The position numbers and the translations under genes are program-made. The notes beneath the pieces are model-generated. The model did no database searches, had not been told where the DNA came from, and saw only the letters and a program-made list of their open reading frames with translations. 64,000 bases of DNA, taken from Carnegiea gigantea. Taxonomy: Eukaryota > Streptophyta > Magnoliopsida > Caryophyllales > Cactaceae. The stretch lies in the NCBI GenBank assembly GCA_029747015.1, contig JAKOGI010002418.1, positions 46,001-110,000 on the forward strand. The letters run 5' to 3'. This document shows positions 44,872-57,787 of the stretch, one piece after another. Each line of letters begins with the position of its first letter. Within the stretch, counting starts at the first letter, position 1.

Positions 44872-46135
44872 CTATGAAGATTCTTCCTCATTGGTCCAAA
44901 CAAGGAAAAGATAAGTTTTTTTTCACAAATAACACATTACTATTGGGAAGACACCTCTATTTTCAAACATTGTCTTAATGAAGTGGTACATAGATGTGTC
45001 CTTGAGAGTGAAATTACTATAGCATTTTGGCCTTTTGTCACTCTTATACTTGTGGTGGTCACTTTGAGGTCATAGGAAGCTACTAAAGTCCTACAAAGTG
45101 GGTTCTTTTGGCCCACTCTATTTAGAGATGATCACCAATCTATCTTGCTTGTGAGTGTTGTCAATGTATAAGTGGTGTGTCCCATCGCAATATAATTCCC
45201 CTTTCTCCTATTCTAATTGTTGAGATATTTGGTGTATGGGTATTGATTTTATGGGTCCTTTCCCCCATCCTTTAGCTTTGTTTACATATTGACTGCTATT
45301 GATTATGTGTCAGAGTGGGTCGAAGCTCAGGCTACTAGGACCGATGACCACAAGGTTGTGGTCCAGTTTGTGCAAGAGTGCATTTTTTGTCAATATGGTA
45401 CCCCTAGAGCTTTTATTAGCGATGGAGGTAGTTACTTTTATCATCGATCTTTTGAGGCTTTACTTAGAAAGTATTTTGTAACACACAAAATAGTTACCCC
45501 TTATCACCCTCAGACTAGTGATCAAATTTAGGTATCTAATCGGGGGATTAAGTCTATACTTGAGAAAATGGTTCGCCCTGATGGGAAAGATTGTTCTTTG
45601 AGATTGCATAATGCTCTTTGGGCCTATTATACTACTTTTAAGACTCCCATTGGGATGCCTCCTTACTGGCTTCTTTCGGTAAAATTTATCACCTGCTAGT
45701 TGAATTAGAACACTGTGCTTTTTTGACTATTAAAGCTTTCAATTTTGATATGAAACAAGCGGGTTCTAATTATAGGCTTCAATCGAATGAATTAGATGAA
45801 TTGCATAATGAAGCCTATGACAATGCTAAGATTTATAAAGCCAAAACCAAAGCTTTTCATGATAAAATGATTTCTCAGAAATCTTTTGAACCTAATCAAA
45901 AGGTTTACCTTTTTCACTCTACGCTTAAGATGTTTCCTAGCAAGTTAAGATCTATATAGGATAGTCCTTTTATTGTCTAACAAGTGTTTCCCTCTAGGGT
46001 GGTCCAAATTTGGATCCCCAAGATGGTCAAGTTCTTATGGTTAATGGCTAACGTTTGAAACTTATTATGACTCATGATATTGAGTTTGGTTTGATTGATT
46101 CCGTCGATTTAGTAGACCCTGTCTGCTATGATTAG
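44872..46135 (+). pseudogene. Athila C integrase pseudogene
   Basis: The zinc-binding region is decayed (about 44,930-45,220). The DDE core begins GIDFMGPFPHP near 45,240 and continues in the frame 45,289-45,531 (SEWVEAQATRTDDHKVVVQF, GTPRAFISDGGSYFYHRSFE, TPYHPQTSDQI). The C-terminal tail is at 45,723-45,959. The terminal TAG is at 46,133-46,135. It keeps a block near 45,670-45,700 that element A has lost. Confidence 0.86.
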
Positions 46136-47270
46136 TGGGTGGACCTTGTCTGGTTGAAGACATAAAACTTAGCGCTTGTTGGGACACGACCCAATCTTTT
46201 TAGGTGAGTTTGAGTTTTTTGTATTCTTTTTTCTTTTTGGTATGCTTGTGTTATTTGGTGTGATTCCTCACTTGGTTTTTGGCTTTTGTGGTTGGTAATG
46301 GTTGCTAATGCACTTTGGGGGTTTGATTGTTTAGCTTATATGGAAATGCCTACCTCATGCTATTAAGTTGGGTTACTCTTTTCTCAATTTCTCTTTTTCT
46401 TATTGTTTTCTACGTTGAGGAAAATGTAAGGTTTAGGCATTGGGGGAAGGCAAAATCAAAATTTTGAGGAAAATTTGAACTTAAAAATCTTTGGGTAAAT
46501 TTGATTGTGGAAAGAGCTTGAGTGTTCTGATTATGCATATTCTACTCTTATTATCTGGATTTGATTTATATGATTCATGCCCATTAGAAATTATTTCCAG
46601 CTTTGACTGGTTGATGAATAAATTTTTTTTGATGTGCTAGTCTCACCAGTAGCCAATCTTGAGTTTGAGATATAACCTCATTTACAATGTCATTGTGAGT
46701 ATTTGATAAGTATTGAATTCCTTATTGACTTTTCAATGAATAAATAAAATAAGTTGAATTAATTAAGTCCTAATTTTGGTACCAATGTTTAGGTACTATC
46801 TCTATCCATATCTTTAATTGTCTGAGTATGTACTAAGCACTTCTCCAAGTGTTATCTTTATTCATATCTTTATCCACTCAAGGGAGCGCACAGAATCAAG
46901 TAACTTTTGAAAAATTCAAACAATCAAAAAAAGAAAAGATCAACAAAAAATTTAATAAGTTGATTTGGCATTGGGGACTGGACTTTAAGATTTCTTGTGA
47001 TTTTTGTTATGTGGGGTGAAATTATGTACTTACGGTTTGCTACATGGCTTCACTATGTGCTTAGTTTGCATGAATCTTGGCTTATTGACTCATTTGAAAT
47101 TAGAAATATTTAATGATGAGTTATGGGTTGGTAATGAATTGATTTATATGATTTGGAATAGACATTCATTGTTGGATCATTTGATTTTCTTCCATAATCT
47201 TATTCTACTTAATGAGTTGAATGAATTTATGCATTATTGTTATTCTTTGCTCGAGGACTAATAAAGTTTT
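46136..47270 (+). other. Athila C 3' untranslated region
   Basis: Non-coding. It begins with the TTGGG/CCCAA hairpin (46,179-46,183 with 46,190-46,194) and includes a purine tract GGGGGAAGGC near 46,441. It contains about 75 bp near 46,600-46,680 that is absent from A but present, diverged, in D. Confidence 0.6.
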
Positions 47271-47283
47271 AGTGTGGAGGAGT
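47271..47283 (+). other. Polypurine tract of element C
   Basis: AGTGTGGAGGAGT directly before the LTR. Confidence 0.72.
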
Positions 47284-49010
47284 TGATATTCATATTTTAT
47301 ATGTAATTTTCTCCATCATTTTACCTACTTTTAAGTCTTTGAAATATATTTTTATGAGTAAACAATGCATATTTTACATGATTTTCAGGTAGAAATAAAA
47401 TAAATAAATTCACTTAAGAATGTGATCAAGTGGATTCAGTTTTGTCCAATCTCCCAAGTGTGGATGTTCAGAAACCCAGCCTGGCAACTCTTCATACTCT
47501 CACTCCTTCACAACTCTGCTGGGCTGACCTTAATCTGTTAATCTGTAGCCCAGTACACAAGTCAGCCTCCTCTTTACTCCTTCTCTCCTTTTCTTACATC
47601 TAGGCATGTTCTCCCAGGGTGGCCTAGCAAGCGCCCGAGTGAAGCCAACCCACCATCTCTGTCACTCTCCTTCTTTCTCTAGCCTCTCTCTTCTTCAAGC
47701 ATGTGGGCCTGTCTGTTATGGTGTAGTAGCATGTTCACCAGCATCATCATCATGTGGATCATCATCATGTGGACTTACTGTCTTTATTTCCTGTGGCCCA
47801 GTCACATAGCTAGCAGCATGCCACTCCGTTTGCTCTTTAGTTAGTGCTAAATGCCCACATGAGTGAATGTCCTATTGAATGAGCAAATTACCAACCCATT
47901 CTCACACCCAGTCAATAATGAAACTATTGATAATTTAATCCTAGCCTTAATTCTCTCCTGTTAATTCTGAGTAGTTATGGGTGAAGAAGCACTATAAAAG
48001 GGTGTCGATGTTGGATCACCCAATCTATCCACTCATTCACCCATTCAAGCATCCAAGTACTCTTCCATCTTCCATCTTCTATTTTTAGAGAGTAGAGAGT
48101 ATTTTGTAAGACAAAATCATTTGGATTGAGAGGTTTATAGGAAATAAGCTTGAAATTAGCTATTCTTCTCTTCTCTTCTCGTCTCATTTGTGAGTAACAT
48201 TTGAGAGTTTACACTTACTTTTATCATCTTATGTAATTGAGTACCAAAGCTTGGGTATAGGAAGTGAAATATACCAACTTCAATGGTGTTTTTGCTAACT
48301 ATGACCTGCTAGAATACTCTTCCAGGATTATGATGGATCCTTAATAATAATATTATTTCGCTAATTTCTTTTAAGGTTATTTTTGTCTCTTTAATTTGCA
48401 TAATTTTGAGTTTACATTTGATCTTCATTTATTTATGCATCTTAATACTAGTGTTTAATTATATTGATTGCAATAGTTTAGTTCGCTATCTCAAATGAAT
48501 GTTAGATCTTGTAGACTAATATGATGACTATGTAATTGAAATTAAAAATATAATTGTTAAAATTGAATAATTTATACTAGAAATTAGATGAGTTATATCT
48601 AAAAACAATGCTTCTTCCTAGATCACTAGATAAATAATCTCATTTGATAATTATAGTCATCTTTTTAATTCATGGCCTAATGCTTGTAGCGTAAGTTGAA
48701 TAAGAGGCAAATTGAACCCCCATTTGAATTAGTAATTCAATATTTGTATCAATGGTAAAATCCAAAGTCCTAAATCATTCTCTTATTTGATTTCTGTCCA
48801 CTTTCTTGACTCATATATTCTTTTTTTAATTTCTTTAATTCTTACTGATAATCGATCTGCTCAATGAACTATTCTTTCTAACTGGAAAAGCTAAATTGAA
48901 AATCGCTATTGTACCTCATGGGATCAACACTCTATACGTGCTAGTCTATAATTAACCTTGTGCACTTGTTAATAAAAAGAGTTTTAAAACTGAACATAAA
49001 ATCTGCATCA
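47284..49010 (+). repeat. Athila LTR shared by elements C and D
   Basis: 1,727 bp, from TGATATTCATATTTTATATG to ATCTGCATCA. It follows the polypurine tract of C and precedes the PBS of D. The TATA box is at 47,992-48,000. It includes the uninterrupted TTCACAACTCTGCTGGG site where the C 5' LTR took the TRIM and LARD. Confidence 0.92.
47992..48000 (+). promoter_or_regulatory. LTR TATA box, C-D shared LTR
   Basis: CTATAAAAG, aligned with 8,639 and 56,769. Confidence 0.63.
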
Positions 49011-49016
49011 AAATTT

Positions 49017-49034
49017 TCACGTCGTTGCCGGGGT
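49017..49034 (+). other. Primer binding site, element D (tRNA-Asp)
   Basis: TCACGTCGTTGCCGGGGT, a tRNA-Asp-type site with several mismatches, lies 6 bases after the LTR. Confidence 0.8.
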
Positions 49035-49525
49035 ACGGATAGTATTTTTGAATTTTCTCTTCCTTTTATTCTTTTTATTTATTTTTTTCCTTTTTCCCCA
49101 CTAATCTAACAATTTTTTATTTGTTTTCTTTATTCTCAACCCCCATCCCTTCTATTTTCATTATTTCATTTTCTTTTGTTCCCTAATCCCTCCTAATCTG
49201 ACCATTTTATTTTTGTTCTTCCCATTCCCTTCTAATCTAACCATTTTTCCTATCCCTTCTAATCTAACTCTTTTATTTTTGTTATTTTGTTTATTTCATC
49301 TAATCTAACAATTCCTTTCCCTTTTATTTCCTTTATTCCCTTCTTATTTTATTTTATTCTTTATTTTTCTTTAATTTTTTTCACTTTCCCCATTTCCTTG
49401 GATCTTTCTTTTACTTGTTTTTTTTTTCCCATTTTTAGTCTTATCTCTCTTCCTTTTGTTCTTATTTGGTTTGGTGGTTATTGTGGTGGTGATTTCATAT
49501 TATACTCTTAGTTGTTCGTGGGTAT
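49035..49525 (+). repeat. Athila D untranslated leader
   Basis: Pyrimidine-rich with TAATCTAAC-type repeats (about 49,105-49,315), homologous to the leaders of A, B and C. Confidence 0.75.
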
Positions 49526-51250
49526 ATGCATAGTAGATGCTCTTTGCCTTTAGATGTCATAACAATCCTGAAATTGAACACTGTCTTCGTCAGATAAGAG
49601 CTAAGAAATATGAATATAAGAAAAAGATAGCAAAAGAACAAACCCCACCACCTAAGCAACTAAAAGAGTATTTTATACCCCCACTTATGACTCACCCACA
49701 AGAATACGCATGCCCACTGTTACGGTGTCATTTGAGATTAAACATTCTCTCACCCAAGTCGTCCTGTCATTTTATGGGCTAGAGTATGAAAATCCTTTCA
49801 AATATGTTGATGCATTTTTAGAGATTTGTTCCACTATGTTTTTGAATAATATCTCTGATGATGCTCTTTGCTTGTAACTTTTTCCTTTTTCTTTGAAAGG
49901 TAAAGCTAAAGCTTAGTTGGATACTAAGACCAACATCACCACTTCGGATCAAATGGAAAAGAAATTCTTAAAAATGTTTTCCTCTGATTGTAAACTGACT
50001 ACCTTAAGACGTGCTATAACCACTTTCTCACAAAATAAAAATGAGTGATTTTATGAAAGTTGGAAAAGGTTTAAGAAGTTATTGCAAAGTTGCCCTCACT
50101 ATAAGTTCCCTATGTGGCAACTTGTCCAAAGTTTTTACTCTGACTTAGATGAGCACAGTAGACAAATGGTTGACGCATCATATGGTGGTAGATTCTTATA
50201 CAAAACTCCCGAAGAAGCTTAGGAATTGTTTGAACATTTGAGTAAAAATTCACACTTGTATGCTATTTCTTCGCATTTCGATTTGCCTAGGGAATCAGGA
50301 AGTGAAGAGGGGATTCACGAGGTTTCACATTCAATTGACATTTCTAGTAAAGTTGATGCTTTAGTTAAAAAATTTGATCAATTGTTGTGCATAAACAAAG
50401 TGTCTAATGCCCCTTCTGTGCAAGATGTGCATTCGATTTGTGCTAGTCCCATGCATGCTTTTATTGACCGTCCTTGTATTGGTAATTTGACTATGTGATT
50501 GAACAAGTAAATGTTGCCCAAGGATTTCCTCCATCCAACAATCCTTATTCCAATACCTATAATCATGATTAGAGGAATCATTCTATTTTTTAATGGAGGT
50601 ATAAGAGTGTTGAGAATCCTCAAGCCCAGTCTAGCAGACCTACCTCTCTTAGTTTTCAAAACTAGAGATATACTCCTCCTTCTTCCCATCAAACTCCATT
50701 TGGGAGCTCTGATATACATAAGGTAATTTTTGCCTTTGGTACCTTAACTTCTATTGTGCAAAATGTTGATTTAAGGTTCAAGGAATTGAGTCTAAAATGC
50801 ATATTTTTGACTTTCACTCACAATCTATAACTAAGTTAGAAATCCAACTTGGGAAACTAGCCATAGTTTTAGGTAAAAGAGAAAAAGAAAAACTTCCAAG
50901 TCATCCCATATAAAACCCTAAAGGCCAATAATTTGAACAATTAAAAGTTGTAATGGTTCTTAGGAGTGGAAAAGAAGTAGATAACAAGGTGAGTGAGATG
51001 GAACATAATAAAGAGGAAAGACTTAAGACCATGGAGAGCAACCTTGAGATTGAAAAAGAGAATGACCCTTCCCCTTCTCCTGTTGTATCTGACCCCATTG
51101 TGACATATAAACCAAGAGTTTCTTGCCCTTAAGCTTTGGATGCACCATTCCCTTCTAAGACAGATAAGCACAAAGATGAAATCCTAGAGATCTTTAAGAA
51201 AGTTAAGGTCAATCTTCCCTTATTAGAAGCAATTAGATAGATCTCGACTT
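49526..51250 (+). pseudogene. Athila D gag pseudogene
   Basis: It has the best preserved gag N-terminus: the frame 49,537-49,782 reads FRCHNNPEIEHCLRQIRAKK and PPPKQLKEYFIPPLMTHPQE. Later pieces are the capsid core after a frameshift (about 49,770-49,915), 50,226-50,498 (FEHLSKNSHLYAISSHFDLP) and the C-terminal SGKEVDNKVSEM stretch near 50,960. No N-terminal duplication. It pairs with element B. Confidence 0.84.
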
Positions 51251-52234
51251 ATCCAAAGTTCCTTAAACACATGTGCACTTTCAAAAAGAAATCTAAAGAT
51301 GACAAGTCTAAAACGTTTCTTCTAAGTGAACAAGTGAGCTTGATTTTGAAATATAACACTCCACTTACGTTCAAAGATCCCGATGTCCCTACCATCTCAT
51401 GTTATATCACCAATCACAAAATTGAAAGGGCACTTTTGGATTTGGGTTCTAGTTTTAATTTGATATCATATTCTATTTACTTAGAGCTGCAATTAGCCTT
51501 CCAACTATACCCTTCAGCTTGCTGATAGGTCGCTTGGGACTTTTAGGGGCCGAATAGATGATGTCTTGGTTCAAATTGATAAAGGATTCTTTCCTGTTGA
51601 TTTTGTTGTATTGGACATAGACCGTAGTCAAGCTTCTAAGCATATCCCTCTTATTTTAGGACCTCCCTTCCTAGCCAAAGCTAATGCCACTATTAGCTGT
51701 AGGTTGGGAGTGATGGATGTGTCGGTCATGAACATGATGGTTAGGCTTAACATTTTCAAAGCTTCTTCTCAACCTATGTTTGAAGATTAATCTGAATGCT
51801 TCTTTGCTGATGTGATTGATGAAATGATTAAAGAAGTGTTACCTGTTATTCTGAGCAATGGTCCTTTGGGAACTTGTCTTTCCCATCTCGATGTGAGATT
51901 GTTTGAAACCTGTCTTTCCCATTGGGATGTGAGATTGTTTGACTTAGGAAGTACAATAGATGAGATATATTCTAATCTAGATTCTACTGCTCATCTTGAC
52001 TCTTCCTCTAGGGTGTCTACTTGTGAACATCTTCCATATTTGGAAAGTTCTCCTATGCCACCTTCGATTGTGTGCCCGCCTAAACTTAAGTCGAAACCTC
52101 TCGCTGATTCACACAAGTATGTGTTTCTATGCCCGAAAGAGACCCTACCTTTTATTATATCTTCTCTTTTATCTTATGATCAGGAGAAAGAATTGATTCA
52201 TATTTTGTCTAATCATAAGGGTGCTAAAGGGTGA
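51251..52234 (+). pseudogene. Athila D protease and acidic linker, pseudogene
   Basis: The protease first half is at 51,271-51,525 (LLSEQVSLILKYNTPLTFKD, LLDLGSSFNLISYS). The second half is at 51,566-51,790 (DKGFFPVDFVVLDIDRSQAS, PLILGPPFLAKANATI). The linker frame 51,812-52,234 carries an in-frame direct repeat near 51,868-51,940, in which the TCLSHxDVRLF block appears twice. Confidence 0.85.
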
Positions 52235-53150
52235 TCAGTTGCTGATTAAGTGGATTAGCCCCATAATTTGTATGCATAGAATCCATTTAGAGGACGATGT
52301 CAAACCTTTCAGGCAAATGCAACATAGACTGAACCCCTCACATGAAAGAAGTTGTCCAGAAAGAGGTAGTAAAGCCATTTAGATGCGGGCATTATCTATC
52401 CTATTTCTGATAGTCAATGGGTCAATCCTATTCAAGTCATCCCTAAGGATTTTGCATAACTATGGTAAAGAACAATGAAGATGGACTAATTCCTACTAGA
52501 CCATAGGATGGAGGGTGTTCATTGATTATAGAAAGCTGAATTCTATCACTAGAAAGGACCATTATCCCCTTTCACTCTTTGATCAAATTTTTAAAAAATT
52601 AGCTGGATAAAGTTTTTGTTGCTTTTTAGATGGGTATTTTGGTTACAATTAAATACCTGTTTATCCTGAGGATCAGGAGAAAACCACCTTTGCATGCCCA
52701 TTAAGTACTTTTGCATATCGGAGGATGCTTTTGGGGTTGTGTACTTCACCTTCCACATTGCAAAGATGTATGATGGTCATATTTTCTTATTATATTGATA
52801 ATTTCATGGAGGTAACTATGGATGATTTTTTTAATTTTTGGTTCTTTTTTTAATATGTGTCTTGCTAATCTGTCCACTGTATTGAAAAGATGAGAAGAAG
52901 TAAATCCAATCTTGAGTTGGGAAAACAGTCATTTCATAGTCCCAGAAGAGATTGTGTTGGGATATAAACTGTCTAAAAATGGGATTGAGGTTAATAAAGC
53001 GAAGGTTGATCTGATTTCTAATATGTCTGTGCCTTCTTCTATGAAGCAAGTTAGGTCATTCCTTGGTCATGCTGGTTTCTATAGGAGATTTATTAAGGAT
53101 TTTAGTAAAGTGGCTCACCCACTTACTAATCTCCTTACCCAAGATGCTCC
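52235..53150 (+). pseudogene. Athila D reverse transcriptase pseudogene
   Basis: The first half is badly decayed (about 52,240-52,700). The catalytic block reads TMDDF (52,815-52,829), so the two aspartates remain. The thumb part is in the open frame from 52,912 (IVLGYKLSKNGIEVNKAKVD, RSFLGHAGFYRRFIKDFSKV), which runs on into RNase H. Confidence 0.85.
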
Positions 53151-53747
53151 TTTTGTGATTGATGAGACTTGTGTGAAAGCTTTTGAAAAGCTTCGATTTT
53201 TATTTGTATCATCTCCTATTGTTCAACACCCTAATTTTTCTCTATCTTTTGAGATTATGTGTGATGCGTTTGATTTCGCTATTAAGGCTGGTTTACGTCA
53301 AAGGGTGAAAAGAATGCCTCATATCATTTATAATGCTAACAGAACTCTAACTGATGCTCAAAAGAATTATTCAACTACTGAAAAAGAGTGATAGCTGTAG
53401 TATTTGTATTTGATAAATTTCGTCCATACTTTTTGTGTTTAAAAATGATTGTGTTTACTGATCATGCTGCATTAAAACGCTTGTTGGTTAAGAATAACAC
53501 TAAACCAAGACCCATTAGATGGAATTTGTTGCTCCAAGAGTTTGACATTAAGATAACAGATAGGAAAGGTTCTGAAAATTTAGTTGCAGACCACTTGTCT
53601 AGAATCTTTACTAAGTATATTGATGACTTAGTTGGATTTTCTAACTATTTTCCTGATGAGCAACTGCTTGTTGTGTCATGTGCTTCTCTTCCTTGGTTTA
53701 CTCACATTATAAACTACCCTTACACTAGGAAGATTTCTCCTCACTAG
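53151..53747 (+). pseudogene. Athila D RNase H pseudogene (most complete copy)
   Basis: It spans the end of the frame 52,912-53,391 (FEIMCDAFDFAIKAGLRQRV, AQKNYSTTEKE), a one-base frameshift, and the frame 53,388-53,747 (VFVFDKFRPYFLCLKMIVFT, WNLLLQEFDIKITDRKGSEN, VADHLSRI). D-A-F replaces D-A-S in the first block. It keeps the C-terminal block of about 125 bp that A and C lack. Confidence 0.87.
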
Positions 53748-54952
53748 TCCAAACAAGAAAAAGATAGGTTCTTCTCACAAGTAAGACATTACTATTGGAA
53801 AGATCCATACCATTTCTAACATTGTCCTAACTAAGTGGTATGTAGATGTGTCCCCGAGAGTAAAATTCATAGTATTTTGACCTTTTGTCACCCTTGTGCT
53901 TGCGGTGGTCACTTTAGAGGTCGTAGGATAGCTGCTAAAAGCCTACAAAGTGGGTTCTTTTGGCCCACTTTGTTTAGAGATGCTCACCGATTTCTGTCTT
54001 GCTTGTAAGCGTTGTCAACGTACGAATGCCCTGTCCTATCGTAATATGTTTGATGTGTAGGGCATTGATTTTATAGGTCCCTTTCCCCCATCCTTTGGCT
54101 TTGTTTACGTATTGGTTATTATTGATTACGTGTTAAAGTGGGTGAAACCTCAGGCTACTAGACTAGTGACTAAAGGTTGTGGTTAAGTTTATGAAAGAGT
54201 GCATTTCTGTCAGTATAGTACCCCTAGAGCTCTTATTAGTAGAGGCAGTCACTTTTATCACTGGTCTTTTGAGGCCTTACTTAGAAAATATCTTATGACT
54301 CACAAAGTAGTTACCTTTATCACCCTCAGACTAGTGGTCAAATTGAGGTATCTAATCGTGAGATCAAGTCTATATTTGAGAAAACAGTTTGCCCTAATAG
54401 GAAAGACTGGCCTTTAAGATTGCATGATGTTCTTTGGGCCTATCATAGTACTTTTAAGACTAACATTGGGATCTCTTCTTACTGAATTCCTTTCGATAAA
54501 GCTTGTCACTTGCTAGTTAAATTAGAACACTGTGCTTTTTGGACTATTAAAGCTTTTAATTTTGAGATGAAACAAGCGGGTTCTAATCGTAGGCTTCAAT
54601 TAATGAATTGGATGAATTGCGCAATGAAGCCTATGATAATGCTAAGATTTATAAAGCCAAAACCAAGGGTTTTCATGATAAAATGATTTCTCGTAAATCT
54701 TTTGGACCTAATAAAAAGGTTTGGCTTTTTAACTCTAAGCTTAAATTGTTTCCTCCCAAGTTGAGATCTAGATAGGATAGTCCTTTTATTGTCTAACAAG
54801 TACTTTCCTCTAGAGTGGTCCAAATTTTGGATCCCTAAGATGGTCAAGTTCTTATGGTTAATGGCCAGCATTTGAAACCTATTATGACTCATGATATTGA
54901 GTCTGGTATGATTGATACCGTCAATTTAGTAGGCCCCGTCTACCATGATTAG
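53748..54952 (+). pseudogene. Athila D integrase pseudogene
   Basis: The zinc-binding remains (HPCACGGHF-like near 53,890; CxRCQRT-like near 54,000) are clearer than in A or C. The DDE core has GIDFIGPFP near 54,061, VKPQATRL, and 54,199-54,417 with STPRALISRGSHFYHWSFEA. The DG of the usual ISDGGSHF block is lost here. The tail follows to a TAG at 54,950-54,952. Confidence 0.85.
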
Positions 54953-56061
54953 TGAGTGGAACCTTGTCTGGCTAAAGACATAAAACTTAGCACTTATTGG
55001 GAGGTAATCTAATCTTTTTAGGTGAGTTTGACTTTCTAGTATTCTTTTTCTTTTTGGTGTGCTTGTGTTTTTGGGTGTGATTCTTCACTTGGTTTTTTGC
55101 TTTTCTAGTTGGTGATGGTTGTGAAGGTACTTGGGAGTTTGATTGTTAGGCTTATATGAAAATGTCTTCCTCGTGCTATCAGGATGTGTTGCTCTTTTAT
55201 CCATTTCTCTCTTTCTTATTGTTTTCTACATTGAGGACAATGTTTGGTTTAGGCATGGGGGGAAGGCAAAACCAAAATTTTAAGGAAAATTTAAACTTGA
55301 AAATCTATGGGTGAATTTGATTTTGGGAAGAGCTTGCGTGTTCTGATTATGCATATTCTACTCTTATTGTGCAGATTTGATTCATGTAACTCATGCTCAT
55401 TATAGATTATTTCCAGCTTTGATTGGTTGATGACCAAAAAATTTTTGTTGTGCTAGTGTCACTGTGCGGCTGAACCCCATTAACAATATCATTATGAGTA
55501 TTTGATAAGTATTAAGTTTACCATTGACTTTTTAATAAATAAGTCAAATAATTAAATTCTGATTTCGGTACCAATGCTCAGATTCTATCTCTGTCCATAT
55601 CTTTAGTTGTTTGAATATGTACTAAGTGCTTCTGTAAGTGTTATCTTTATTCATATCTTTATCCACTTAAGCGAGCACATGGAATCAAGTAACTTCTGAA
55701 AATTTCTGACAATCAAAAAAAAGAAAAAATCAACAAAAAAGTTAATAAGTTGATTTGGCATTAGGGACTTAACTTTAAGCTGCTCTTGTGATTTTTATTA
55801 TGTGGGGTGAAAAAATGTACTTACAGTTTGCTACATGGTTTCACTATGTGCTTAGTTTGCTTGAATCTTGGCTTATTGACTCAGTTGAAATTAGAAATAT
55901 TTAATGATGAGTTGGGGTTTGGTAGTGAATTGATTTATGTGATTTGGAGTGGACATTCATAGTTGGATCATTTGATTTTCTTCCCTAATTTTGTTCTACT
56001 TAATGAGTTGAATGAATTTATGCATTACTATTATTATTTGCTCGAGGACCACCAAAGTTTC
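54953..56061 (+). other. Athila D 3' untranslated region
   Basis: Non-coding, homologous to 6,893-7,932 and 46,136-47,270. The post-pol hairpin is weakened. The internal purine tract GGGGGGAAGGC lies near 55,260. Confidence 0.6.
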
Positions 56062-56074
56062 GGTGTGGGGGAGT
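56062..56074 (+). other. Polypurine tract of element D
   Basis: GGTGTGGGGGAGT directly before the 3' LTR is the least decayed of the three tracts. Confidence 0.78.
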
Positions 56075-57787
56075 TAATAATTCATATTTTACATGTAATT
56101 TTCTCATTCATTTTACCCACTTTTAAATCTTTGAAATATATTTTCATGAGTAAATAATGCATATTTTATATGAGTTTTAGGTGGAAATAAAATAAATAAA
56201 TTCGCTTATCAAGGTGATCCAGCGGATTCGGTTTTGTCCAACCTCCCAATTGTGGATGCTCAAAAGCCCAACCTAGCAGCTCTACTCACTCTCACTCCTT
56301 CATAGCTCTGCTAGGCAGACCTTGGTATGTTAATTTGTAGCCCAGTACTCAAGTCAGCCTCCTCTTCACTCCTTTTCTCCCTTTCTTACATCGAGGCATG
56401 TTATCCCAGGGTGGCCTAGCAAGCGCCCAAGTGAAGCCGGCCCACCATCTCTGTCACTCTCCTTCTTTCTCCAGCGTCTCTCTTCTTCAAGCATGTGGGC
56501 TTGTTTGTTATAACACAACAGCTTGTTCACCATCGTCATCATCACGTGGACTTGCTGTCTTTATTTCCTGTCGCCCAGTCATGTAGCTAGCAACCTGCCA
56601 CTCCATTTTCTCTTTGGTTAGTGCTTAATGCCCACATGAGTGAAAGTCCTATTAAATGAGCAAATTACCTACCCATTCTTACGCCTAGTGAACAATAAAA
56701 CTGTTGATAATTTATTCCGAAAGTTAATTCTCTTCTATTAATTCTGAGCAGTTAAGGGTGAAGAAGCACTATAAAAGGGGGTCAACACTAGATCACCCAA
56801 TCAATCCACTTATTCACCCATTTAAGAATCCAAGCATTCTTCCATCTTCCATCTTCTATTTTTTTTAGAGAGTAGAGAGTATTTTGTAAGACAAAGTTAT
56901 TTGGATTGAGAGGTTTATAAGAAATAAGCTTGAAATTAGCTAATTCTCTCTTCTCTTTTCATCTCACTTGTGAGCAACATCTGAGAGTTTACACTTAATT
57001 TTATCATCTTGTGTAATTGAGTACCAAAGCTTGGCTATAGGAAGTAAAATATACCAACTTTAATGGTGTTTTTGCTAACTATGACCTGCTAGAATACTCT
57101 TCCAGGATTAGGATGGATCCTTAATAATAATATTGTTTTGCTAATTTCTTTTAGGGTCATTTTTGTCTCTTTAAATTGCAGAATTTTGAGTGTACACTTG
57201 ATCTTAACTTATTTATGCATTTTAATACTATTATTAATCACATTGATTACAATAATTTAATTCGCTATCTCAAATAAATATTAGACCTTGTAGGCTAACA
57301 TGATGAGTATGTAATTGGACTTAAAATTATAATTGTTAAAATTGAATAGTTTATATTGAAATTGGATGAGTTATGTCTGAAAGCAATGCTTCATGCTATG
57401 CAACTACATAAATAATCCCATTTGATAATTACAATCATCTTTTTAATTTGTGGCCTAATGCTTGTAACTTAGGTTGAATAAGAGCTAAATTGAACCACCA
57501 TCTGAATTAGTAATTCAATATTTGCATCAGTGGTGAAATCAAAGTCCTGGATCATTCTCTCATTTAATTTCTCTCCACTTTCTATACCTGTATATTCTTT
57601 CTTTAATTCCTATAATTCATATTGATAATCGAACTTGTAAATTGAACTATTCATTATAATCGAAAAAGCTAAATTAAAAATCGATGTTGTTCCTCGTGGG
57701 ATTGACCCCTATACTTGTTTGTCTACAGTTAACATTGTACACTTACAAGTAAAAAGGATTTTAAAACTGGACATAAAGTCCACATCA
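56075..57787 (+). repeat. Athila D 3' LTR
   Basis: 1,713 bp, from TAATAATTCATATTTTACAT (opening TG now TA) to GTCCACATCA. The TATA box is at 56,769-56,777. It ends directly against minus-strand coat-protein sequence of the pararetrovirus. Confidence 0.9.
56769..56777 (+). promoter_or_regulatory. LTR TATA box, element D 3' LTR
   Basis: CTATAAAAG, aligned with the boxes in the other Athila LTRs. Confidence 0.62.

Larger units (their letters stand above)
27089..57787 (+). mobile_element. Athila chain C-D (LTR-C-LTR-D-LTR) with nested TRIM and LARD
   Basis: Two head-to-tail Athila-type elements have three LTRs: 27,089-40,126 (interrupted), 47,284-49,010 and 56,075-57,787. The chain interrupts the pararetroviral coat-protein region, because sequence on both outer sides continues the same protein on the minus strand. 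The outer 5-bp flanks (AATGC on the left, ACCTA on the right) do not match, so the target duplication has been lost or an end has been trimmed. Confidence 0.85.
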
